Position numbers and translations under genes: made by a program
Part shown: piece after piece, positions 25,185-33,059 of the stretch
Layout: each line of letters begins with the position of its first letter
Position numbering within the stretch: the first letter of the stretch is position 1
NCBI RefSeq assembly: GCF_029360585.1
Contig: NZ_JAQZSJ010000013.1
Coordinates: forward strand, 103,438 to 141,017
Direction: 5' to 3'
Length of the DNA: 37,580 nt
Source of the DNA: Cohnella caldifontis
GTDB taxonomy: Bacteria; Bacillota; Bacilli; Paenibacillales; Paenibacillaceae
The notes under the pieces: generated by a model
Seen by the model: the letters and a program-made list of their open reading frames with translations, nothing else
Databases searched by the model: none
What the model was told of the DNA's origin: nothing

Positions 25185-25814
25185 CTACTTCACCACGGCG
25201 AGAGCCAGGCCGTCGTACGCGGGAAGATGGGCGCCGGTCAAGCGCGGATCCCTGGCGATACGGAGATTAAACTCGCGTATCGCTTGAACGGAGGGACCTT
25301 GCTTGTCCGGATTGACCGTCCGGCCGCGGAGCAGCGTATTGTCGGCTGCGATCAGCGCGCCCGGCCGCGCCAGCCGGATCGCCTGCTCCAGGTACAGCGG
25401 GTAGTTCTCCTTATCCGCGTCGATGAAGAAGAAGTCGAAGCGGCGTCCCTCTTCGGTCATACGCTCCAGGGCACGGGCTGCATCGGACACGACGATCTCC
25501 GAACGGTCCCCAAAGCCCGCTTCCCGAATATGTCTTCCGGCCAGATCCGCGTAATCTTCCCGGATTTCCAGTGAAGTCAGCCGGCCATCGGCGGGCATGC
25601 CTCGCAGCAGGCAAATGCCGCTATACCCGCCAAGCGCCCCGATTTCCAGCGCTTCTTTCGGCTGTTTCACCGCAGCGAGCAGGGTGAGCAGCCGTCCGTA
25701 AGCCGGCGCCACGGAAATTTCCGGCATTCCCCGGCTGCGGATGCCTTTAAGCACCCTCTCCAAATCGGCATCAGGTTCGAACAGCGATTCCAAATAGGTG
25801 TCGACCGTTTCCAT
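25185..25814 (-). CDS. SAM-dependent O-methyltransferase (family 3, YrrM-like)
   Basis: The 209-residue protein has a Rossmann methyltransferase core: ALEIGALGGYSGICLLRG (SAM loop), LTSLEIREDYADLA, FDFFFIDADKENY (metal and substrate Asp) and GALIAADNTLLRG. This matches cation-dependent catechol-type O-methyltransferases. Some Bacillota members modify tRNA (TrmR), so hydroxyuridine methylation is a fair alternative. An AAAGGAG site precedes the ATG. It is a separate unit between hemE and the LTA-synthase-like gene, divergent from the latter. Confidence 0.88.
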   Translation of the reverse strand: METVDTYLESLFEPDADLERVLKGIRSRGMPEISVAPAYGRLLTLLAAVKQPKEALEIGALGGYSGICLLRGMPADGRLTSLEIREDYADLAGRHIREAGFGDRSEIVVSDAARALERMTEEGRRFDFFFIDADKENYPLYLEQAIRLARPGALIAADNTLLRGRTVNPDKQGPSVQAIREFNLRIARDPRLTGAHLPAYDGLALAVVK

Positions 25815-25926
25815 TTTTCACTTCGCTCCTTTCTTCTTTCCGCGTTTGCGCAACTCGTGCCTCCATTTTATCGTATATGTCTGTGCAACGCCGCTTCTTC
25901 CTCCGTCAATCGCCATCATTTGCGGT

Positions 25927-25956
25927 TTGTCAATGCCCGGACGTTCGGGCTATACT
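25927..25956 (+). promoter_or_regulatory. Promoter of the LTA-synthase-like gene with a palindrome in the spacer
   Basis: TTGTCA (25927-25932) and TATACT (25951-25956) are 18 bases apart. The spacer holds the near-perfect 16-bp palindrome GCCCGGACGTTCGGGC (25935-25950), well placed as a repressor site. Confidence 0.65.
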
Positions 25957-25999
25957 GGATTTTGTTTGTCAAAACATAATCATAAGGAGTTACGGCATA

Positions 26000-27964
26000 A
26001 TGAATACGCAAATGGAGACCACGTTCCGCAGAGGCACGCGGCTTACGCTGAACGCCCTGCGGTTCTTTCCTTATTGGGCGGCCCTCTTGTTGATTGCCGG
26101 CATGCTGTTCAAGCTCTATTACTTGGACCGCCACCTGAACGTCGGGGGCATGAACCATTGGAAATGGGAAGTCAACCTGGGTGCCATGCTGCTGGCCACC
26201 TGCTGGACTGCGTTTCTGGGTCCGCGAGCCCGGATCACGGCGCTGGTCGTCGTGGATCTGATTCTTTCCATCGTCATTTTCTCGGATTTGGTTTACTTCC
26301 GGTATTTCAAGGACTTCATTTCCGTGCCGGTTCTGCTTCAGGCAGGCCAAGTCAGCTCGCTCGAGGACAGCATTTCGAGTTTGATCATTTACAAGGACGC
26401 GATCTACTTCGCCGATTTGCCTTTCGCGATTCTGATCGCCATATGGGTTTACCGCCGAAACAGCCCCAGGCGGAACCCCAAGCCGCCCGGTACCCGGCGC
26501 GTCCGCCTTTCGATCCGCTTGGCGACGGGGATTTTGGCTTTCATCATCGGCTACCAGTTGATCGCCATTCCGGTTGCCGAGCAGAAGAGAGGCTGGGCCG
26601 CAGGCTTGTTCGAAGGCAATTGGTGGAATATCCCGATTTACAATGTAACGGGGTTGTTCGGATTCCACGGGTACGACGCGTACCGTTACGCCAAGGAAAA
26701 CTGGCTGGGCGGCGGTTTGAACGACAAGCAGGTGCAAGAGGCGGCCGACTGGATGGATCAACGCCGCAGCCTGCAGCAGCAAGCGGAGACGGATCCTTTG
26801 TTCGGCGCTTATAAAGGCAAGAACGTACTTGTCATTCAAGCCGAAGCGTTCCAAACGTTCCTGATCGACCGGAAGGTCGGCGGCGAAGAAATCACCCCGA
26901 ACCTGAATAAGCTGATCGGACAAAGCGCCTATTTCCCGAACTTCTATCACCAAACCGCCAACGGACGCACGTCGGACGCCGACTTTTCGACGAGCTGCTC
27001 CCTGCATCCGGTCGCCTCGGGCTCCGTGTTCATCCGGTTCGCTTCCCACGAGTTCGAGTGCCTGCCGCAGGTCCTGAAGTCCGCGGGCTACGACGCAACC
27101 GTGCATCACGCCTACGACGGCAGCTTCTGGAACCGCAATAATATGTACCATAACATGCAGTACGACCAGTTTTACAATATCAAAGACTTCAAAATCGACG
27201 AGCCACTCGGCTGGTCACTAGGCGACAAATCGTTCCTGCGGCAGACCGTCCAGCAAATCGCGGAACGAGGAAAATCGCCGTTCTACGCGATGGCGATCAC
27301 GTTGTCCAGCCACCATCCGTATGCCATCGGCCAGCATGAGCTCAACGTCGGTTCCTTGGACGGAACTCTCCTCGGCGATTACGTGCAGGCCGCGCATTAC
27401 GTAGACGAAGCGGTCGGCGTGCTGATCGACGAGCTGAAACAAGCGAACCTTTGGAACGACACGATTTTGGTCTTCTACGGCGACCATGACAACTCCATCA
27501 ACACTTGGGACGATTACGCCAAGTTGTTCGGCCGTCCGGTCACCGAGCTGGAGAAAAGCACGATTTTGAAAAAGGTACCGTACATCGTCCATTTGCCTGG
27601 GGACGAGCATGCGGGCGTGTACGAGAAAGCCGTCGGCCAAATGGATACGGAACCGACGATCCTCCATTTGCTCGGCATTTCGACGCAACCCTACGACTTG
27701 ATGGGCGTCAGCGCCTTCTCGTCGGCCGCGAAGCCGGTCGTGTTCCGCAACGGCGGCTTCACGGACGGCAACGTCTGGTTCGTGCCGAATAACGACGGGA
27801 TTCTCGGCCATGGCACCTGCTATTCGATGAAAGACGGATCGGTCACGGACTTGGCGGCATGCCAGCCCGGCGCCAAAGAAGCCCGGACCGAGCTCCAGAT
27901 GTCCGACCGGATCGTAGAACACGATCTGGTGCCTGTATTGAAGGATCGGGCATCTAAACCGTAA
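26000..27964 (+). CDS. LtaS-family sulfatase-fold polymerase (lipoteichoic-acid-synthase-like)
   Basis: From the ATG at 26000 the protein is 654 residues. It has five N-terminal membrane segments (about 22-190) and an extracellular sulfatase-fold domain (about 270-640). Glu282 in QAEAFQ and the nucleophile Thr324 in NGRTSDADF are present, as is the later metal-binding FYGDHDNS. These match LtaS-type enzymes that add glycerol phosphate from phosphatidylglycerol to a membrane-anchored chain. AAGGAG lies ten bases upstream. It is followed by a strong terminator, so it is monocistronic. It could be a polymerase, a primase or a related phosphotransferase; sequence alone does not decide. Confidence 0.9.
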   Translation: MNTQMETTFRRGTRLTLNALRFFPYWAALLLIAGMLFKLYYLDRHLNVGGMNHWKWEVNLGAMLLATCWTAFLGPRARITALVVVDLILSIVIFSDLVYFRYFKDFISVPVLLQAGQVSSLEDSISSLIIYKDAIYFADLPFAILIAIWVYRRNSPRRNPKPPGTRRVRLSIRLATGILAFIIGYQLIAIPVAEQKRGWAAGLFEGNWWNIPIYNVTGLFGFHGYDAYRYAKENWLGGGLNDKQVQEAADWMDQRRSLQQQAETDPLFGAYKGKNVLVIQAEAFQTFLIDRKVGGEEITPNLNKLIGQSAYFPNFYHQTANGRTSDADFSTSCSLHPVASGSVFIRFASHEFECLPQVLKSAGYDATVHHAYDGSFWNRNNMYHNMQYDQFYNIKDFKIDEPLGWSLGDKSFLRQTVQQIAERGKSPFYAMAITLSSHHPYAIGQHELNVGSLDGTLLGDYVQAAHYVDEAVGVLIDELKQANLWNDTILVFYGDHDNSINTWDDYAKLFGRPVTELEKSTILKKVPYIVHLPGDEHAGVYEKAVGQMDTEPTILHLLGISTQPYDLMGVSAFSSAAKPVVFRNGGFTDGNVWFVPNNDGILGHGTCYSMKDGSVTDLAACQPGAKEARTELQMSDRIVEHDLVPVLKDRASKP

Positions 27965-27965
27965 C

Positions 27966-28022
27966 AAAAAAGAGACCGTTCTGGTCATCCCGCGATCGCG
28001 GTTTGGCAGAGCGGTCTTTTTC
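27966..28022. terminator. Bidirectional terminator between convergent genes
   Basis: AGACCGTTCTG (27973-27983) pairs with CAGAGCGGTCT (28007-28017) with one mismatch. It is flanked by A-runs on the left and T-runs on the right, and the loop holds the perfect palindrome CCGCGATCGCGG. Confidence 0.85.
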
Positions 28023-28030
28023 CGTCCGGC

Positions 28031-28258
28031 TTACTTGATGAACCTGCGGGCTTTCTCTACCGCTTCGTCCTCCGTGGGCGCCGTCACGTACCGGCCGTTC
28101 ACGAACACGAAGGCGTAGAGCGAGCAGGGCCCGCAATAGGACTTGCAGCCGACCTTCACTTCGGATCCGGGAGCGATTTTCTGCAGCTTGGACACCATCG
28201 TTTTGACCCGAACATGGCGGCATTTATCGCATATGCGGATGTCGTTAGTGGTCTCCAT
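28031..28258 (-). CDS. DUF1450 (YuzB-like) cysteine-rich protein
   Basis: The 75-residue protein carries cysteines at 10, 13, 38, 42 and 45 (CDKC ... CKSYCGPC), the DUF1450 pattern. The spacing suggests metal or Fe-S binding. No function is established for the family. It overlaps the HesB-like gene by 14 bases, so the two are co-translated, which supports a link with iron-sulfur chemistry. Confidence 0.85.
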   Translation of the reverse strand: METTNDIRICDKCRHVRVKTMVSKLQKIAPGSEVKVGCKSYCGPCSLYAFVFVNGRYVTAPTEDEAVEKARRFIK

Positions 28259-28547
28259 GGTTGCCCTTGCCCGGATTGGTGATTACGAAGCCTTCCTGGG
28301 GGAAGTACAGGTAATCGATCTTCACGCCGTCCAGCCACTCGTCGCCTTTGGCCAGAATGACGTCAATACCTTTATCGGTGGATACGATCTCGTCTCCGTC
28401 CGTCGGCTCGTCCAAATCCAGCCCATAGTGTACGTGATCGCCGTGCCGGTGCGTAATCACGACGCGCAGCTTCTTTCCTTCGTTCTCCGGCTTGTCCAAT
28501 TCGCGTTGCAGCACCTTGGCGGCATTGCGCGTAATTTTGCAGTTCAT
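28245..28547 (-). CDS. HesB/IscA-like (Fe-S biosynthesis fold) protein
   Basis: The 100-residue protein fits the HesB-like fold (ITRNAAKVLQRELDKPE at the start, later DKGIDVILAKGDEWLDGVKIDYL and GFVITNPG). True IscA/SufA proteins carry three cysteines, including a C-terminal CxC. Here only Cys3 is present and the tail is NPGKGNHGDH, so it belongs to the cysteine-poor group found in Bacillota. It probably does not act as a classical Fe-S carrier. A GGAG site lies about ten bases before the ATG. It is coupled to the DUF1450 gene downstream. Confidence 0.75.
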   Translation of the reverse strand: MNCKITRNAAKVLQRELDKPENEGKKLRVVITHRHGDHVHYGLDLDEPTDGDEIVSTDKGIDVILAKGDEWLDGVKIDYLYFPQEGFVITNPGKGNHGDH

Positions 28548-28563
28548 TTCGGTTCCACTCCCG

Positions 28564-28830
28564 TCATGGTCTCGTTTTATTGTAATGGTTTCCCGAACCG
28601 TTTTCCAGACCGTATTTGCGCTCCATCCTGCCGGCGTACCACATCGCCGCCAAAACCGTAACGGCCGCGTCGTCGATCGGCACGAAAGGCATGACGTCCG
28701 GAAGCACCCAATACAAACCTACCGGGATGACGAACAGCAGCTTGTCCCGCAAGGATACCTGGGGCGAACGGATGATGTTCCAGACGCGGGAGGGCAGACG
28801 GCTCCATAAGCGGCGAATGGACTTGGGCAT
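28564..28830 (-). CDS. DUF1232 (YkvA-like) small membrane protein
   Basis: The 88-residue protein has one hydrophobic segment with the DUF1232 pattern SLRDKLLFVIPVGLYWVLPD followed by MPFVPIDDAAV. The role of the domain is unknown; members are small membrane proteins. The ATG at 28830 is chosen because GGAG lies ten bases upstream; the GTG at 28839 sits against that site. It lies 16 bases before the HesB-like gene and may head the small operon DUF1232-hesB-DUF1450. Confidence 0.75.
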   Translation of the reverse strand: MPKSIRRLWSRLPSRVWNIIRSPQVSLRDKLLFVIPVGLYWVLPDVMPFVPIDDAAVTVLAAMWYAGRMERKYGLENGSGNHYNKTRP

Positions 28831-28906
28831 CGGGGGCACTCTCCTTTTTCCATATGGGATGTATACCGAATGCCCCCAGTTTGCCCTGCTGCCGCCGAAT
28901 CGAAAC

Positions 28907-29797
28907 TTAAGGAGAAAGATACAGCGCCTGGGCCAGCAACCGGTTTAAGCGTTCGGAAATGGCTTCGAAGTCCGCCAGTGGCAATGGATTTCGTCCAAGC
29001 CCCGCTTCCACGGTAAACCCGGGCCGGCCGAAAGCTTGGAGAAACCAATCCTTATACCCGGCATCGCTGCCTTCCAGATAGACGGCCCGGTACCCGGCCG
29101 CTTCCGCCATCCGGCCCGCCCACTCCTCCGCGTACGGCGGCTCGTGACCCCGGTAATTCCAGTAAATCTCCTCGCCTTGCGTATGAAGGGAAAGCACGGC
29201 ATCGAAATCCATGCAGCGCGTCCAGTTCGCCAGCGCCCAAGCTTCCGGCTCGGAGAGCGGCGCATAGCCGCCGAAATCCCGCGGGGCGGGTCCGGACACT
29301 TGCCGCCGGCTGCGCTCTTCCTCCCAATGGGCGGGAAACTGGTCGTTCAGATCCACGCCCCGGGCGTTTGCCTTCCAATCGGCGAAATCGCCGGAACCGC
29401 CGTTCCATTCGCGCAACTCACGGCAAAGGGGGTGAGTCGGCGCAAGTCCCTTTTGCGCCAACTCCGCGCCATCCGGGTTCAACATGGGCACGACCCACAG
29501 CGAGGCTTTGCGATAAAGGGAAACAGCGGATTTCGCGCCGACCGATCCTCCAGCCAAGAGTGCCTGTGCATACTCGTCCACGAAACGAACGACGAGCGGA
29601 GCCGTGATCCATTCGTTGGCATGGCAGCATGCGTTGTAATGCCAACGATAGGCGCCTTCCCCGATCCGGAGCCAATAAATCGGCGCCCCAAGCCAGCTTG
29701 CGCCGATCGTGCCGGCGGAAATAAACGGATAGCGTTCCGCCAACCGGCGGATGTCTTCCGTCAACTCCGCGTTCGTATAGCAGCCGTTCGCCTTCAT
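28907..29797 (-). CDS. M14-family zinc carboxypeptidase, cell-wall endopeptidase-like
   Basis: The 296-residue protein has the M14 zinc ligands His59 and Glu62 (CCHANEW) and His205 (SLHTQGEE), with the general base Glu264 (FTVEAGLG). PMLNPDG and GVDLNDQFP are typical of gamma-D-glutamyl-diamino-acid endopeptidases that cut muropeptide stems. No signal peptide is visible, so it may act on recycled or spore-related peptides inside the cell. Close neighbours are glutamate racemase and NagZ-type functions, which fits wall turnover. The ribosome site is short-spaced. Confidence 0.88.
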   Translation of the reverse strand: MKANGCYTNAELTEDIRRLAERYPFISAGTIGASWLGAPIYWLRIGEGAYRWHYNACCHANEWITAPLVVRFVDEYAQALLAGGSVGAKSAVSLYRKASLWVVPMLNPDGAELAQKGLAPTHPLCRELREWNGGSGDFADWKANARGVDLNDQFPAHWEEERSRRQVSGPAPRDFGGYAPLSEPEAWALANWTRCMDFDAVLSLHTQGEEIYWNYRGHEPPYAEEWAGRMAEAAGYRAVYLEGSDAGYKDWFLQAFGRPGFTVEAGLGRNPLPLADFEAISERLNRLLAQALYLSP

Positions 29798-29869
29798 CCC
29801 TCTCCCCCGTTTCCATGCCGGATGATATTGAGAGGGTATGTCGGCGAACGGCCGTCTATGTTTCCGCGG

Positions 29870-30682
29870 TCAAACTCCGATATGCGGAACCCGCCAGACG
29901 ACCGGCGTCAGGCGGATCTGTTCGCCCAGCCAAGCTTGGGCGATTTTTTGAAACATGTGGGGATCCCCGCTGCAAAAAAACTGGTGCACGGGCTGTTCGT
30001 CGCTTCTCGCCAGCTGGTTGCTTTCCTGCAGCACCGTGCTGATCTCGCGAGCGGTCTCGTCCGCCGAACTGATCAAGGCGACGTCGGGCCCCATGACTTC
30101 GGCGATCGTCTCGGCCAAGAAAGGGTAATGCGTGCACCCGAGAATCAGGCAATCCAACGTCTCCAGACGAATGGGCTCAAGGGAACTGGACACGACCCTG
30201 TGCGTCTCTTCCGAACGGAATTTGCCGTTTTCGACAAGCGTCACGAATTCCGGACAAGCTCGGCTGATCACCTGGAGGCGGGGGGAAAGCCTCTTCAGCG
30301 CCGTCTCATAGGCTTTGCTCTTGATGGTGCCTTCCGTCCCGATCACGCCGATCACGCCGGTTTTGGATCGCCCGATGGCCGCCCTGGCGCCGGGATTGAT
30401 GACGCCGATCACAGGAACGGCGACTCGGCTGCGGATGTCCTCCAAGGCAGCCGCCGTTGCGGTATTGCATGCAATCACGATCATTTTGGGATGATACTGC
30501 AATAAATAATCCACGATTTCACGGGTAAAACGAACGACTTCCTCCGCAGGCCTGGGACCATAGGGGGTACGCGCGGTGTCGCCGAAATACAAAATGTTTT
30601 CACGGGGCAATTGCCGCATGACTTCTCTGACGACGGTCAGACCGCCCACACCGGAGTCCAGGATCGCTATCGCCTGCTGCAC
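29870..30682 (-). CDS. murI: Glutamate racemase
   Basis: The 270-residue protein has the racemase signatures ILDSGVGGLTV (Asp9), FGDTARTPYG, the catalytic ACNTATA (Cys72) and GCTHYPFL (Cys183). It makes D-glutamate for peptidoglycan in the cytoplasm. The start is GTG at 30682 with a weak ribosome site; the nearby ATG is out of frame. Whether it is MurI or the second paralogue RacE cannot be decided here. Confidence 0.95.
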   Translation of the reverse strand: MQQAIAILDSGVGGLTVVREVMRQLPRENILYFGDTARTPYGPRPAEEVVRFTREIVDYLLQYHPKMIVIACNTATAAALEDIRSRVAVPVIGVINPGARAAIGRSKTGVIGVIGTEGTIKSKAYETALKRLSPRLQVISRACPEFVTLVENGKFRSEETHRVVSSSLEPIRLETLDCLILGCTHYPFLAETIAEVMGPDVALISSADETAREISTVLQESNQLARSDEQPVHQFFCSGDPHMFQKIAQAWLGEQIRLTPVVWRVPHIGV

Positions 30683-30791
30683 GGGAACACCGCTTTCTTT
30701 TCATGTTGATGGGTCGATTCCTGTTACATTATGAAGCTATTTCGAAAAAGGTAACTCCATATTAGCCGATATCCCCAGCCGCTTCAAGGCG

Positions 30792-30838
30792 ACGCGAAAG
30801 CGCGCAGCTTCGCGGGAGAAGGCTGCGCGCTTTCGCGT
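30792..30838. repeat. Long hairpin with perfect 17-bp arms after the YtxH gene
   Basis: Arms at 30792-30808 and 30822-30838 (ACGCGAAAGCGCGCAGC and its complement) enclose a 13-base loop. It starts 11 bases past the YtxH stop and has no T-run on either side. It may still end or protect the transcript, or serve another purpose. Confidence 0.7.
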
Positions 30839-30849
30839 TGAACGGGCCC

Positions 30850-31209
30850 TTATTTTGCGACGTAGGTTTCTTCTTCCTCGGTTGATTGGATCGCCGAGGA
30901 TTCGGCGGCTTTTTCCTTCGATTCCGATTCGGCTCCCTTGTACGAGCGGATGTCTGTAACGAAGCGGCCGGCTGCCTGCTTCGCTTCCGACGCGACTTCC
31001 GAAGTCCGCTTCGCGAACGACTGAACGGCCGCGCCTGCCTGCCGGCCCGCATCGGCCGTTTTGTCCCCGATCTTCTGCGCGGTTACGGCGATGTCCTTGC
31101 GGAGCTCTTTGCCGGACTTGGGAGCCAGCAGCAGCGCGGAAACCGCGCCCGTGACCGCGCCGGTCAAAGCTCCCCACATAAAGGATTTCACTACTTTCTT
31201 GTCAGCCAT
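30850..31209 (-). CDS. YtxH-domain protein
   Basis: The 119-residue protein opens MADKKVVKSFMWGALTGAVTGAVSALLLAPKSGKELRKDI, a YtxH domain. It has a glycine/alanine-rich membrane-inserting segment and the APKSGKELR motif, then a long Ala/Lys/Glu helix and an acidic tail. Family members are linked to general stress in Bacillus; the molecular role is unknown. The ATG at 31209 has AGGAG ten bases upstream and lies one base after the DUF948 stop. The two are often neighbours. Confidence 0.85.
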   Translation of the reverse strand: MADKKVVKSFMWGALTGAVTGAVSALLLAPKSGKELRKDIAVTAQKIGDKTADAGRQAGAAVQSFAKRTSEVASEAKQAAGRFVTDIRSYKGAESESKEKAAESSAIQSTEEEETYVAK

Positions 31210-31210
31210 G

Positions 31211-31579
31211 CTATTCACTCTCCTGTGTTGGATCCGCACTCGTTCCCGGGGCCCAGGAGGAAATCCGATCCCGCCAGCGGCTTACGGTGCTTGCGGCGGC
31301 CAATGCCGCGGACTCCGCGGCCTGCCCTACGGCCCGTGCCCCCTCCGCGAACCGCGCGAAACCTTCCAACGACCTGCGTGCCTCCACGGCCGCTTCGCAA
31401 GCCTCCTGCGCCAATTTTGCATGCTGATCAAGCGCGTTGTCGGCTTTGCCGGCAAGCCGATCGATGTGACGCTCCACCCGGCTCAGCGTCCGAATCGCCT
31501 TGAGCGCCAAAGCCGTCATGCAAAACGCCGTGACGACGAACGCCATCGCAGCCGCGTATCCCGCCGCTTCCCACGCCAT
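31211..31579 (-). CDS. DUF948-domain membrane protein
   Basis: The 122-residue protein has one N-terminal membrane segment (about residues 8-28), then a helical region with LSRVERHIDRLAGKADNAL typical of DUF948. This gives a membrane-anchored coiled coil. GGGAGG precedes the ATG. It heads a two-gene unit with the YtxH gene. The region upstream, 31580-31719, shows no gene. Confidence 0.8.
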   Translation of the reverse strand: MAWEAAGYAAAMAFVVTAFCMTALALKAIRTLSRVERHIDRLAGKADNALDQHAKLAQEACEAAVEARRSLEGFARFAEGARAVGQAAESAALAAASTVSRWRDRISSWAPGTSADPTQESE

Positions 31580-31730
31580 CGGATTTCCTCCCTTCTTTTT
31601 CGGTCACCCGGGCGAATGCCCATGCGGTTAATGACAATATAAGCAGCGGGCGCCCATTTTGACACTGCGGATTTTCGCGTTCCGGACCGAAGCATGGCCG
31701 TTTCGTTCCTTCGAACTTCCTTGTAGGCGT

Positions 31731-31900
31731 TATCCCCTTCGGTCAGGTTGGGGGCAGCCGCAACACCACTCATGCTCTCCACTACCTCGTCGTTCAGGAA
31801 TCGTCGTGTCGCGTAATCCTTAACTCTATCCGCTATCCCCGTCACTCAGAAAGAGGCCTGCCGAAAGCTCGCCCTATCGCCGCTATCCCCGTCGCTCAGG
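31731..31900 (+). repeat. Direct copies of the TATCCCC...CTCAGG repeat at ~51-bp spacing
   Basis: Cores lie at 31731-31747 (TATCCCCTTCGGTCAGG), 31834-31849 (TATCCCCGTCACTCAG) and 31884-31900 (TATCCCCGTCGCTCAGG). A decayed copy lies at 31783-31798 (TACCTCGTCGTTCAGG). Start-to-start spacings are 52, 51 and 50 bp. Confidence 0.8.
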
Positions 31901-31970
31901 AGTGCTTGGGCCAATTCCCCGCCTTTTGCGCTCCCCTTTCCATTCCCGCCAAAAAAATGGTAAATATATG

Positions 31971-31999
31971 TTGATATGCGAACGTTTGTTTGGTAAAAT
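31971..31999 (+). promoter_or_regulatory. Sigma-A promoter of the transposase-like gene
   Basis: TTGATA (31971-31976) and TAAAAT (31994-31999) are 17 bases apart in an AT-rich patch immediately inside the repeat array. The leader is about 38 bases. An ACATATGT palindrome lies between it and the start codon. Confidence 0.7.
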
Positions 32000-32043
32000 A
32001 AAGCGTAGGCAAACATATGTTCCGTTTTCTGAGGTGAATTCTT

Positions 32044-33000
32044 ATGAAATCCGAGACGTTCGAGGGTTTCTGCCGAAGATTTGAGCACGAAGAAGTTTGC
32101 ATGGAAGCATTCGCGAAAGCAAGGTGGCCGAACGGCTTTCGATGTCCCCGTTGCGGGCACGGTCATGCCTACCCGATCCAAACCCGTCGATTGCCGTTAT
32201 ACGAGTGCCGCAACTGCAGCCATCAGACGTCTTTGGTCGCCGGAACCGTTCTGGAGGGAAGCAGAGTGCCTCTGCGAAAATGGTTTCGGGCGATTTTTCT
32301 GTATTTCCAACCTGGCGGGATCAGTACCGTTCGACTGTCTCGGATGCTCGGGATCACCTACAAAACCGCATGGCTCATGGGCCATAAAATCCGTCACGCC
32401 ATGAGCACTAAGGACAGTCTTCGGAAATTGACCGGTTTAATCCGAATTACTCCCGGGAGATACGGGCGTGTTTACAATCCCACTGCTTTTCGCCACCCGC
32501 AGGAGCATCCCGTATTAATCGGCGCTTCATTAACCGCGAACGGACAAGCTAAATACGTGAAAATCAAACAAGTCATGAGTGAAGATATTCTCATTCGGTC
32601 TGCGGGATACGGCGGGCTGATGAAATTCATCAAAACCCACGCGAAAAACGAGGCTGGAGAAATCATCTCGGATTTAAATCGTCCGTTGGGCGAGCGTTCG
32701 AAATTGTTGTCCCATTTGGGCAAAGCAGCTTTCAACTGGTTGAACGGCACATTCCGAGGAATCGGGCCCAAGCATCTTCAACTTTATTTGGATCAGTTTT
32801 GCTGTTATGAGAATTCCCGAACCCGAAGGCAAGAAATTTCTAATCAGGGACTTGCTTATTGCTCGGAAATGAAAAGGATCACCCTGCGCCAGCTCGTGGC
32901 ACGCCCGGCACTCATCCCCGTGACTGCGGAGTACGATCGTGTGATGAGATTGGAACGGTCGAATGGGAGATCGGGTTCACGGGGAAGATCGGCTTCATAA
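32044..33000 (+). CDS. IS1595-like transposase-derived protein lacking visible catalytic triad
   Basis: The 318-residue protein begins like IS1595/ISXO2 transposases. A zinc ribbon (Cys34, Cys37, Cys55, Cys58: CPRC...CRNC) is followed by a helix-turn-helix-like region (GISTVRLSRMLGITYKTAWLMGHKIRHAM, 91-120). The C-terminal family motif GPKHLQLYLDQF (241-252) is also present. The acidic residues of the DDE core seem lost: GLIRITPG where a DE pair is expected, IRSAGYGGL in place of TDG.xxY, and KAAFNWLN in place of the third acid. The tail (about 265-318) is basic and unusual. GAGGTG lies seven bases before the ATG. It may be a domesticated DNA-binding protein or depend on an active relative. 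Confidence 0.75.
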   Translation: MKSETFEGFCRRFEHEEVCMEAFAKARWPNGFRCPRCGHGHAYPIQTRRLPLYECRNCSHQTSLVAGTVLEGSRVPLRKWFRAIFLYFQPGGISTVRLSRMLGITYKTAWLMGHKIRHAMSTKDSLRKLTGLIRITPGRYGRVYNPTAFRHPQEHPVLIGASLTANGQAKYVKIKQVMSEDILIRSAGYGGLMKFIKTHAKNEAGEIISDLNRPLGERSKLLSHLGKAAFNWLNGTFRGIGPKHLQLYLDQFCCYENSRTRRQEISNQGLAYCSEMKRITLRQLVARPALIPVTAEYDRVMRLERSNGRSGSRGRSAS

Positions 33001-33010
33001 CAGCGGGATG

Positions 33011-33036
33011 GGCTTTGGGGCTTTGGGGCTTTGCGG
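33011..33036 (+). repeat. Short 9-bp tandem repeat
   Basis: GGCTTTGGG occurs almost three times in tandem directly after the transposase-like gene, the last unit diverging (GGCTTTGCG). Confidence 0.7.
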
Positions 33037-33042
33037 CCTATT

Positions 33043-33059
33043 CCTGAGCGAGGGGGATA
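33043..33059 (-). repeat. Inverted copy of the TATCCCC...CTCAGG repeat
   Basis: CCTGAGCGAGGGGGATA is the reverse complement of the core with one change. ATGGCTACAAG follows, completing the right terminal unit of the 31720-33070 element. Confidence 0.85.

Noticed and set aside
31516..31845. 109-codon minus-strand frame through the repeat cluster upstream of DUF948
   Set aside because: It overlaps the DUF948 start in another frame, has no ribosome site, and its sequence comes from the repeats.
31731..31900. CRISPR array
   Set aside because: Cores are short and imperfect, only four units are present, there are no cas genes, and a matching inverted copy lies at the far end, which points to element ends.
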